Assembly (NCBI GenBank): GCA_945901965.1
Contig: CAMDMN010000031.1
Location: forward strand, 1-13,727
Origin: Legionella genomosp. 1
Lineage (GTDB): Bacteria > Pseudomonadota > Gammaproteobacteria > Legionellales > Legionellaceae
DNA: 13,727 nucleotides
Reading direction: 5' to 3'
The translations under genes and the position numbers were made by a program. This document shows, piece by piece, positions 6,022 through 12,738 of the stretch. Numbering within the stretch: position 1 is the first letter of the stretch; each line of letters opens with the position of its first letter. The notes under the pieces were generated by a model. That model did not search any database. It was not told the origin of the DNA and saw only the letters and a list, made by a program, of their open reading frames with translations.

Positions 6022-6699
6022 ATGACTAAAACTTCTGAAGAAAACGATGATGTTACAAATCAAATAATTAGTACGTTATCTAATAATTTAATAAAACTAT
6101 TAAAACTGTCCCGTACTAATGAAGCTGAATTAGCACGGAAATTAAATATTACCTATAACACAATCCATAGATTGGTAAGTGGCACCACATCAGATCCAAA
6201 ACTTTCAACACTTAACCAAATTGCCAAATATTTTAACGTTAGCCTAGATATGCTGCTATCTGATCAATCCAAATTCCATGGCCTAGATGGAGAAAGGCCG
6301 CGCTTTGTGCCTATATTTACTTGGGAAGCAATTAAATCCAATAATTTCATGCGTGATTTTAACTATGAGAATTGGGAAAAATGGCTTCCAATTGCCACAA
6401 ATGAAAAAAATATAATTAATGATAATTGTTATGCCTTAGCAAGTACAAAATCCATGCAACCACGATTTCCTATTGGCACAACCTTTATTATTAAACCTGA
6501 TGAGCCACCAATTGATGGTGATTTAATTATAATTAAATTTAAAGATGATCAATCAGTCTCTCTTAGAGAATTAATTATTGACTCACCAGAATGGCAACTT
6601 TGCCCAATAATTCCCGGGTCTAAAAATCTAATTTTAGATAATGAAAAAATAGAAATTATTGGCGTTGTAATTTTAACGCTTATTCAGACTAGGGTTTAA
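6022..6699 (+). CDS. XRE-family regulator with a LexA/S24-like C-terminal domain
   Basis: This is a 225-residue DNA-binding protein of phage-repressor architecture. Residues about 18-80 form a helix-turn-helix domain (NEAELARKLNITYNTIHRLVSG, 33-54, then LSTLNQIAKYFNVSLDMLL). About 94-225 is an S24-like fold with Ser144-Met145 in TKSMQPRFPIG and the IDGDLIIIKF strand (164-173). Where LexA-type proteins carry the catalytic lysine (V-K-R-L) this one reads SVSLRELI, so self-cleavage may be lost and the domain may serve for dimerisation or ligand sensing. It is transcribed divergently from the precursor cassettes, with a palindrome between them, and is the natural candidate for their regulator. 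The start ATG has only a weak AAGAA upstream. The family is firm; the target is inferred. Confidence 0.88.
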   Translation: MTKTSEENDDVTNQIISTLSNNLIKLLKLSRTNEAELARKLNITYNTIHRLVSGTTSDPKLSTLNQIAKYFNVSLDMLLSDQSKFHGLDGERPRFVPIFTWEAIKSNNFMRDFNYENWEKWLPIATNEKNIINDNCYALASTKSMQPRFPIGTTFIIKPDEPPIDGDLIIIKFKDDQSVSLRELIIDSPEWQLCPIIPGSKNLILDNEKIEIIGVVILTLIQTRV

Positions 6700-6705
6700 T
6701 AAGCT

Positions 6706-7899
6706 CTACTTTACTAATATTAATCGTCTGGCTCCATTGCTAGTTATAGTGCCTTTTTTTTCTCGAATAGCAACTCCGGCAAGATATCCAATATATAATG
6801 ATTGCGATGATTTAAATTTAATAATAAGCGAATCGTTTTGATATAACTCTTCAGGATTTCTTGCCATAACGAAATTATTATTATAATCCCTAATAGTTAA
6901 TACCCCATCTCTTGCAATAGAACCAATATTATATTTTCCTTTCTCAAAATATAACGCAGAATTTTTCTTTATGTCGTGATTTGGATAATTAAATTTTTTG
7001 GTGTTTTTTCTCATTAATAAACCAGAATAATAACCAATATGACTAGCATCTTTAGGGCTAACTTTGGAAATAAATTCATGATTCATCATAATTTTTAATA
7101 ATGGTATTTCAACATTAGATCTCGCTCCTAAGAGTAAAAAATGCGCCTTAGATGTTTGTAAATTAATTAACTCCAAGTTATAAATATAAGATCTTGCTTT
7201 CAATGAAATTATTATAAATTTTATTAAAGTTGAAAAAGGATGTTTTAATTTTTTCAAACTAAAAAATTTAGATTTTTCACCTCCATTTTGCAGCAAATAA
7301 ACAGTAGCTGAAGCAGGCAAAATAGCAAATAATGAAATTATGATCTTTACCAAAAAACAACAAGCTATCATATATAATAGATCATCAACCTTAAGACGAT
7401 TAAAATTTGCTATTAATATAGAGGCAATAGTCACAAAAAGACCACTGATAATGGAGGATATAAAACTTCTCAAAACAAAATATTTTCCACCAATATACTC
7501 ACTAAGCTTAGATAATAAAGCAATATTTAACCAAGAGCCTAAACAAATACTAATAATGCTTGCTAGAGCAAAATTAATATATGAATTAAATACCATATAA
7601 TACATTTGTTTATTTTGTAGATAATAAGGGGCTGGAAGTTGCACACTTAAAAAAGCATATAAAGAAAATATTATTTGACCAATAATTCCAAATAAAACCA
7701 TTTTTTTTGAAAATCTACTACCATATATTTCTGTAGTAATAGAGCTAATAATAAAAGAAAGCTCTGACAGAAATAAATTCCATAAACTTATATACCTATA
7801 GCCAACAGTAAGGTTTGCTAATAAAGAGGTGATATAAATAGTAACAAGTAATGATATATTTGCATCATACTTTTCTTTAAAATAAATAATTTCCTTCAT
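6706..7899 (-). CDS. VUT/YhhQ-like membrane protein with a C-terminal soluble extension
   Basis: The product is 397 residues. About 12-205 is a hydrophobic region of six or so helices resembling the YhhQ (queuosine-precursor transporter, VUT) family: LFLSELSFIISSITTEIYGSRFSKK (read as blocks LSELSF, TEIYG and SRFSKK), QLPAP, and KLSEYIGGKYFVLRSFISS. The Asp residues I expect in the family (before the EIYG motif and after the RS..S motif) are replaced by Thr/Ser and Gly here, so transport of queuine precursors is doubtful. About 210-397 is a polar region of roughly 190 residues with no family I recognise; its last 100 residues look beta-rich (IGSIARDGVLTIRDY, DSLIIKF, GTITSNGARRLILV). The gene ends six bases from the stop of the convergent XRE/S24 gene. 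No preQ1 riboswitch motif is evident upstream. Confidence 0.75.
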   Translation of the reverse strand: MKEIIYFKEKYDANISLLVTIYITSLLANLTVGYRYISLWNLFLSELSFIISSITTEIYGSRFSKKMVLFGIIGQIIFSLYAFLSVQLPAPYYLQNKQMYYMVFNSYINFALASIISICLGSWLNIALLSKLSEYIGGKYFVLRSFISSIISGLFVTIASILIANFNRLKVDDLLYMIACCFLVKIIISLFAILPASATVYLLQNGGEKSKFFSLKKLKHPFSTLIKFIIISLKARSYIYNLELINLQTSKAHFLLLGARSNVEIPLLKIMMNHEFISKVSPKDASHIGYYSGLLMRKNTKKFNYPNHDIKKNSALYFEKGKYNIGSIARDGVLTIRDYNNNFVMARNPEELYQNDSLIIKFKSSQSLYIGYLAGVAIREKKGTITSNGARRLILVK

Positions 7900-7950
7900 A
7901 AATATTCCATTCTTAGAAAGATAATAATAGCGAAGTTGGTTGTTATAAAT

Positions 7951-8037
7951 TTATAATTTAAACAAATTGACTGATAAGATATAAATATTAAATAGAAATA
8001 AAGCTAAAAAAAATAATAAAGAAGAAAACATAGGCAT
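7951..8037 (-). CDS. Possible 28-residue hydrophobic membrane peptide
   Basis: An ATG at 8037 follows AAAAGGA with seven bases between, the best ribosome site in this gap. The peptide starts MPMFSSLLFFLALFLF and ends SVNLFKL, one predicted membrane helix with a lysine near the C-terminus. It stops 51 bases before the VUT-like gene on the same strand, so the two may be co-transcribed. No homologue is known to me. An open frame this short can arise by chance in AT-rich DNA; the ribosome site and hydrophobicity are the only support. Confidence 0.4.
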   Translation of the reverse strand: MPMFSSLLFFLALFLFNIYILSVNLFKL

Positions 8038-8162
8038 GATAAAGTCCTTTTAATAATAAAACAAAGCTAAACTTAGCTATCCATAAAGATTCGGGCGAAA
8101 CTTTATCATGATGCTTCAAAAAGATCAATCATGGTCTATATTTTTCTGCAATATAATCTAAG

Positions 8163-8191
8163 TTGATCTAATCTAATGAAAAGTTGATAAT
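8163..8191 (+). promoter_or_regulatory. Predicted sigma-70 promoter of the deformylase gene
   Basis: TTGATC (8163-8168), a 17-base spacer and GATAAT (8186-8191) lie 25 bases before the ATG at 8217. The stretch 8160-8196 is itself a direct repeat of AAGTTGAT(CT)AATCTAAT. Another TATAAT at 8152 lacks a good -35. Confidence 0.5.
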
Positions 8192-8216
8192 CTAATTTAT
8201 TTAACAAGGTAACTAT

Positions 8217-8738
8217 ATGTCGATTAAACATGTTGTAAAAATGGGTAATATTCAATTAGCGACCCAATCAATTGAAGTGACTGCTTTTGGCAATAGCTTT
8301 CTTGTTGATCTTATTAAAGATATGCAAGATACTATGATTAAGACTGATGGTATTGGAATCGCGGCTCCCCAAATAGGCCAAAATTTACGAGTTGTAATAT
8401 TTGGTTTTACTGAAAGTGAACGGTACCCTAATCAAGAAGAAATTCCATTTACTATTCTTATTAATCCCAAAATAAAAATACTATCTGATGAAATGACAGA
8501 TGGCTGGGAAGGTTGTTTATCTGTACCTGGCTTACGTGGTCTTGTTCCACGCTATAATAAAATTGAGTATTCTGGATTTGATATTGAAGGGCAACCTTTC
8601 TCACGCATAGCTCAAGATTTTCATGCCCGAGTCGTTCAACATGAATGCGATCATCTAGATGGGATCCTGTACCCACAAAGAATAAAAGATTTACGCTATT
8701 TTGGTTTTGAAGACGAACTTATGGAATGGAAGAAATGA
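8217..8738 (+). CDS. def: Peptide deformylase
   Basis: This 173-residue metalloenzyme removes the formyl group from the initiator methionine of new proteins in the cytosol. All three family motifs are present: GIGIAAPQ (45-52), EGCLS (98-102, metal ligand Cys100) and QHECDH (141-146, metal ligands His142 and His146, catalytic Glu143). The length is normal. AAGGT six bases before the ATG supports the start. It is not next to fmt, the usual partner, so it may be a second deformylase copy. The function is sure; whether it is the essential copy cannot be told from the window. It is followed after 14 bases by a repeat array. Confidence 0.95.
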   Translation: MSIKHVVKMGNIQLATQSIEVTAFGNSFLVDLIKDMQDTMIKTDGIGIAAPQIGQNLRVVIFGFTESERYPNQEEIPFTILINPKIKILSDEMTDGWEGCLSVPGLRGLVPRYNKIEYSGFDIEGQPFSRIAQDFHARVVQHECDHLDGILYPQRIKDLRYFGFEDELMEWKK

Positions 8739-8752
8739 TTTTATCTCCTAAG

Positions 8753-8950
8753 GTACGTCATCCCGAATGCAACGTACGTCATCCCGAGTGCAACGTACGT
8801 CATCCCGAGTGCAACGAGGGATCTCCGAAATTGTTACAGTGCAACATTCAGGAGATCCTTCGCGCAAAAAACACGCACTCTGGATGACGTACTGCTATTA
8901 TGCACTCTGGATGACGTGCTGCTATTATGCGCTCTGGATGGCGTGCTACT
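8753..8950. repeat. Symmetrically amplified palindromic element (family 1)
   Basis: The left side has three 21-base tandem units (GTACGTCATCCCGAATGCAAC and variants) at 8753-8773, 8774-8794 and 8795-8815. The centre is an imperfect inverted pair, GAGGGATCTCC...GGAGATCCTTCG, around 8816-8863. The right side has inverted versions of the end motif (GCACTCTGGATGACGT) spaced by 27 bases at 8875-8901 and 8902-8928, then a degenerate copy at 8929-8950. The open frame through it (8767-8958) is repeat-encoded and not a gene. It is the same family as 2362-2449. Confidence 0.85.
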
Positions 8951-9001
8951 TATTCTGAGTATTGAAAAAAATAAATTCATCAACAACATGGAGAGTTACA
9001 A

Positions 9002-9766
9002 ATGATTTTAATATTATTTTTAGCAATGTTTGCAGTTGTTTTAATTTTCTTAGGTTTAAGAATTGTTCAGCAATATGAAAAAGGGGTGGTGTTTAGATTT
9101 GGTAAAATAGTTAGCGTGCGTGATCCTGGTTTAAATTTAATTATTCCATTTATTGATTGGATAAGAGTAGTTGATTTACGAATTGTAACCATGCCCATAC
9201 CTGCACAAAAGATAATAACTAAAGATAATGTTTCGGTAGATATTTCAGCTGTTGCTTATTTTAAAATAGTTGATGCCGTAAAAAGTATAGTAGCGATTCA
9301 AGATGTTTATGCAGCCATTGATCAAATAGCTCAAACTTCATTACGAAATATTGTTGGTAAATTTCAGCTCGATGAAATTCTCTCTGAACGATTAACCATT
9401 AATGCAGAAATCACTAAAATTCTTGATGCCTTTACTGAAACTTGGGGTGTTGTCGTATCAAGTGTAGAAATTAAAGATATTGAATTACCTGATAATATGC
9501 AACGAGCAATTGCAAAACAAGCGGAAGCCGAGCGTGAGAAACGAGCTAAAATTATTGCAGCTGAAGGAGAGTTTCTATCAGCACAAAAATTAGCCGATAC
9601 TGCCGATATTATGATGGAACACCCAATAGCATTACAACTCAGAAATTTACAAACATTAGCAGAGATTGCTGTTGAAAAAAATTCCACTATTGTTTTCCCA
9701 GCACAATTTATGGGAACTATATCTGATATAAAACATTTTTTGGCTGAGGAAAAAGGTAAAAAGTAA
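9002..9766 (+). CDS. SPFH/band-7 (slipin-like) membrane protein
   Basis: This 254-residue protein is of the stomatin/slipin group. Residues 1-20 form one hydrophobic N-terminal helix; QQYEKGVVFRFGK (23-35) opens the band-7 domain, which runs to about 160 and includes DPGLNLIIPFID. About 160-190 is the alanine/glutamate-rich coiled coil (MQRAIAKQAEAEREKRAKII, 161-180) typical of the family. Such proteins form oligomeric rings at the inner membrane and organise membrane microdomains or proteases. Slipins are often paired with a NfeD-like protein; none is adjacent here. GGAGAG (8988-8993) supports the ATG. The upstream gap is filled by repeats, so its promoter is not clear. The family is firm; the specific role is unknown. 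Confidence 0.92.
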   Translation: MILILFLAMFAVVLIFLGLRIVQQYEKGVVFRFGKIVSVRDPGLNLIIPFIDWIRVVDLRIVTMPIPAQKIITKDNVSVDISAVAYFKIVDAVKSIVAIQDVYAAIDQIAQTSLRNIVGKFQLDEILSERLTINAEITKILDAFTETWGVVVSSVEIKDIELPDNMQRAIAKQAEAEREKRAKIIAAEGEFLSAQKLADTADIMMEHPIALQLRNLQTLAEIAVEKNSTIVFPAQFMGTISDIKHFLAEEKGKK

Positions 9767-9943
9767 TAAGAAGTGGTCGTCTTTGTTGCGTAACCCATGA
9801 GGTATAAGAACTGCTAGGTTAACGCCCATCAGTCAACACATCAATAAACTGCGCTGGTCTTATTATGCTCAGCGTGGAGCAAATCAGCAATGTTTTTTTT
9901 TCAATTTGATCCAAGTTGATGTAAATTAATTAAACCACATCAT

Positions 9944-9972
9944 TTGATTGTTGGCTTGATTTAGAATATAGT
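9944..9972 (+). promoter_or_regulatory. Predicted sigma-70 promoter of the six-helix membrane protein
   Basis: TTGATT (9944-9949), a 17-base spacer and TATAGT (9967-9972), five of six matches at -10, lie 36 bases before the ATG at 10009. Confidence 0.5.
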
Positions 9973-10008
9973 TGGACGAGTATCAGATAAATTAATGGAG
10001 TAATTTTG

Positions 10009-10851
10009 ATGACTGAAGAGTTAAATACAAAGCAAGCAACCAATCACTCAGTTAAAGCTCAATTAACCAAAGCTATGGCGATTATTTATGAATCATTTCA
10101 ATTAACAAGTGGATTAAAGTGGCCTATTTTCAAACGAAATATTTTATTAGTATTACTTACTGGTTTAACTTTTTTAGTACTATTTTATGTTTATTTACGT
10201 TTAATTGGCGCAACTTACTCTACGGCATCATTTTATTTAAATATCTCAATGCTTTATATTTTAATATTAATTCAAGCTATAATCATTTTTAAGTTATATA
10301 TTCCTATTTTTTTGATGGGTGTAAAACAAGCATTAGGAGTGCCTGTTGATATAAACTTAATTAAATATGAATGCTCGACTGTAAAAAAAGAACTGTTTAA
10401 ATTAGTCATTTACTATAGTTTTATTTTTGCAACATACGCATTTATTACTATTTATTTAAATTCACTATTTATATTAAATATACTTAAACTGGTATTGTCC
10501 TTAATTTTTATGCTTATATTTACTCCAATCTGTTTGTTATCAATTCCGCTCATCACTACAGAAAAAAAATCTTTTAATTTAGCAATTAATATTGCTTATA
10601 ATAAATATTTTCTAAACTGGATACCAATCCTAGGTTCGTATTTTATTTTTACTATAATTACCGCGACTATTTCAATTACTCTAAGAGCAGGAGCATTATG
10701 GCTTGCTTATTACATTCCAATTATTAATAAAGTCTTACATTTAATAAATATTATACCATCAATATGGCTATTACCTATGCTGGTAATAATTGGTGGAATA
10801 ATATATAGAGACATATTTATCTTAAAAAATTATTCCGGAAAAACAAACTGA
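10009..10851 (+). CDS. Six-helix integral membrane protein of unknown function
   Basis: This is a 280-residue inner-membrane protein. Hydrophobic segments lie at about 43-64, 79-104, 131-150, 155-181, 203-237 and 247-268, after a polar N-terminus of about 40 residues. The segment TTEKKSFNLAINIAYNKYFLNW before the fifth helix (key part SFNLAINIAYNK) resembles the conserved Ser...Asn element of YciC/BPSS1780-type membrane proteins, but I cannot assign the family. I took the ATG at 10009, with GGAG eight bases upstream, rather than the TTG immediately before it. The gene has its own promoter-like sequence and is convergent with epmA. No function should be inferred. Confidence 0.75.
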   Translation: MTEELNTKQATNHSVKAQLTKAMAIIYESFQLTSGLKWPIFKRNILLVLLTGLTFLVLFYVYLRLIGATYSTASFYLNISMLYILILIQAIIIFKLYIPIFLMGVKQALGVPVDINLIKYECSTVKKELFKLVIYYSFIFATYAFITIYLNSLFILNILKLVLSLIFMLIFTPICLLSIPLITTEKKSFNLAINIAYNKYFLNWIPILGSYFIFTIITATISITLRAGALWLAYYIPIINKVLHLINIIPSIWLLPMLVIIGGIIYRDIFILKNYSGKTN

Positions 10852-10974
10852 GAAAAATAAACTATTATCCCAGCTATACGGAGTTTGTCCAAAATAAGCT
10901 CGCCAGTCATTAAAAAAAATTTTGCGACAGAACCATAAAGCTCGTTTAGGTCGTCAAGGAATAAAAATATAATA

Positions 10975-11937
10975 TTATGCCCTTAAAAAATCAAAGGCTA
11001 ATACTTTAGAAATAGTTGTTTCATTGAGCGCTAAGGCAAGAAGACGCTCCAGACCTAAAGCAACCCCGCTACAAGGCGGTATACCATGCTCTAATGCTTC
11101 TAATAAATATTCATCTATTTTGCTTTCTTCCGAGCCTTGAGCTTTTCTTATAGCATTATCCTTTTCAAATCTATCTCGCTGTAGCAAAGGATCGGTTAAT
11201 TCATGAAAACCATTAGCCAATTCAACGCCTCGGTAATAAATTTCAAAGCGCTCGGCAAAACCATTATTTATCCGAGCTAGAGCTGATTGAGATCTAGGAA
11301 AGTTATATATCGCTACTGGGGATAATTCTTCTGATAGTTTAGGTTCAATAACATGGCTCATTAGTAGAAATAAATATTGATCTCTATCTTCTTCTTTAGC
11401 TGGTAATACTCCTTCGAGGCCATATAAAGCGACAACTTGCTTTAATTGATCAATGCTAGCCGTTATAGGATCAAGATCACAAATTTCTAAAAACGCATTT
11501 TGATATGTTTTTCTTATCAGCGGTTTTGAGCCAAGTACCTCTTGTAATAGCGCATCAACCTCATCAATCAATTGATGATGATCAATGCCAAGCTGATACC
11601 ACTCAAGCATTGTAAATTCAGGATTATGCCAGCGGCCAAGCTCATCATCACGAAATACCCGCGCTAATTGATAAATTGCTCCAGAACCTGCGGCTAATAA
11701 TCTTTTCATATGATATTCAGGCGAGGTCTGCAAACAATATGATTGATTACGAAATCTAGCCTTTATATTTACTAAATAAGGATCTGAAATCCCAAATTTT
11801 CCCATTACGGGAGTTTCTACCTCAAGATAATCACGACTATTAAAAAAATTACGTATATTTGCAATAAGAGCTGCGCGTTTTCTTAAATTTTCAATTGATG
11901 CAGAAGGTTGCCAATGTTCTTTATTAATTTCATTCAT
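10975..11937 (-). CDS. epmA: EF-P--(R)-beta-lysine ligase (EpmA/PoxA/GenX)
   Basis: This 320-residue paralogue of class II lysyl-tRNA synthetase lacks the tRNA anticodon-binding domain. It attaches beta-lysine to a lysine of elongation factor P, which helps ribosomes through polyproline stretches. Visible elements are motif 1 (VETP, 40-43), TSPEYHMKRLL (71-81), motif 2 (VFRDDELGRWHNPEFTMLEW, 94-113), GVELANGFHEL (237-247) and motif 3 (GVALGLERLL, 291-300). The length matches the family. It is the last gene of the suf unit, nine bases after the sufT stop. The usual partner epmB and the efp gene are not in the window. Assignment is firm. Confidence 0.96.
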   Translation of the reverse strand: MNEINKEHWQPSASIENLRKRAALIANIRNFFNSRDYLEVETPVMGKFGISDPYLVNIKARFRNQSYCLQTSPEYHMKRLLAAGSGAIYQLARVFRDDELGRWHNPEFTMLEWYQLGIDHHQLIDEVDALLQEVLGSKPLIRKTYQNAFLEICDLDPITASIDQLKQVVALYGLEGVLPAKEEDRDQYLFLLMSHVIEPKLSEELSPVAIYNFPRSQSALARINNGFAERFEIYYRGVELANGFHELTDPLLQRDRFEKDNAIRKAQGSEESKIDEYLLEALEHGIPPCSGVALGLERLLALALNETTISKVLAFDFLRA

Positions 11938-11946
11938 AAATTAAAT

Positions 11947-12282
11947 CTAGTAAAAAATCCCTAACTCAAGTCGTGCGGCTTCGCTCATACGCTCTTGTGT
12001 CCATGTCGGCTCCCAGACTAACTCAACTGTACAATCACTAACACCTTCAACTTTATTTACTGCTTGCTCAACTGTTCCTGGAAATGTTTGCGCCACAGGG
12101 CAACCTGGAGATGTAAGCGTCATCTGAATGTTAATATGATTTTCTTCATCAACTGCCACATCATAAATTAAACCAAGATCATATATATTCACTGGAATTT
12201 CAGGGTCAAAAACTGTTTTAAGCGCTAAAATCACAGCTTCTTTTAACTGTTCAGGATCTTCTTTTTTTTTAAAGCCAAACAT
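11947..12282 (-). CDS. sufT: SufT-like Fe-S assembly factor (MIP18/DUF59)
   Basis: This 111-residue protein is a MIP18/DUF59 domain almost alone. It shows DPEIPVNIYDLGLIY (26-40) and MTLTSPGCPVAQ (54-65) with the conserved reactive cysteine at 61. SufT proteins assist maturation or transfer of Fe-S clusters. GGAG lies nine bases before the ATG, overlapping the end of the sufU gene region; only six bases separate the two genes. The position between sufU and epmA supports a role in Fe-S delivery. Confidence 0.92.
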   Translation of the reverse strand: MFGFKKKEDPEQLKEAVILALKTVFDPEIPVNIYDLGLIYDVAVDEENHINIQMTLTSPGCPVAQTFPGTVEQAVNKVEGVSDCTVELVWEPTWTQERMSEAARLELGIFY

Positions 12283-12288
12283 TAATTT

Positions 12289-12738
12289 TCACTCCGTACT
12301 AACCATGCCGTCATCTTTATTCAACGCGGACTCTAATGTATGCCATGCCAATGTGGCACATTTAACCCGAGCAGGAAATGCCCTAACTCCAGCCAAGACT
12401 GCTAATTTATCCACTGAAATTAAAGGAATATCATCATCATTATTAGTGAGCATATGATGAAAATCTTCAAATATATGACGAGCATCACTCACAGTCTTGC
12501 CTTGCAATGCATCAGTCATAAGTGAAGCTGAAGCTTGTGAAATAGCACAACCACAACCAACAAAGCTAATGTCCTGAATTACCCCATTATTAATCAATAA
12601 ATAAACGGTAAGTTTATCCCCACACAAAGGATTAAATCCCCTAGCTTGACACGATGGATTTATGATTTCTCGATGATTCCTCGGGTTACGATTATGATCA
12701 ATAATAATTTCTTGATAGAGCTCACGTAAATCTGACAT
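12289..12738 (-). CDS. sufU: SufU-type Fe-S scaffold/sulfur acceptor protein
   Basis: This 149-residue IscU-fold protein has Cys39 and Asp41 in NPLCGD, Cys62 in GCGCAISQAS (with an extra Cys64) and Cys127 in RVKCATLAW. The stretch of about 20 residues before the last cysteine (ISVDKLAVLAGVRAFPA) and the absence of the IscU chaperone-binding LPPVK motif make it SufU rather than IscU. SufU accepts sulfur from SufS, using zinc held by the three Cys and the Asp. Its ATG overlaps the sufS stop by one base (TGATG), so the two are co-translated. Confidence 0.93.
   Translation of the reverse strand: MSDLRELYQEIIIDHNRNPRNHREIINPSCQARGFNPLCGDKLTVYLLINNGVIQDISFVGCGCAISQASASLMTDALQGKTVSDARHIFEDFHHMLTNNDDDIPLISVDKLAVLAGVRAFPARVKCATLAWHTLESALNKDDGMVSTE

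Noticed and set aside
7340..7600. 86-residue plus-strand frame
   Set aside because: It is antisense to the well-supported VUT-like gene.
8038..8130. Possible preQ1 riboswitch before the VUT-like gene
   Set aside because: VUT/YhhQ genes can have one, but no preQ1-I or preQ1-II core motif is seen; there is only a 5-base AGCTA/TAGCT stem.
8753..8815. CRISPR-like array
   Set aside because: The 21-base units are directly adjacent with no spacers and belong to a palindromic element.
8767..8958. 63-residue open frame with repeated QRTSSRV and ALWMT blocks
   Set aside because: The peptide repeats follow the 21- and 27-base DNA repeats; it is a product of the palindromic element.
9364..9798. 144-residue minus-strand frame
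   Set aside because: It is antisense to the SPFH gene; its Ser/Ala/Ile-rich composition is a shadow of that coding sequence.
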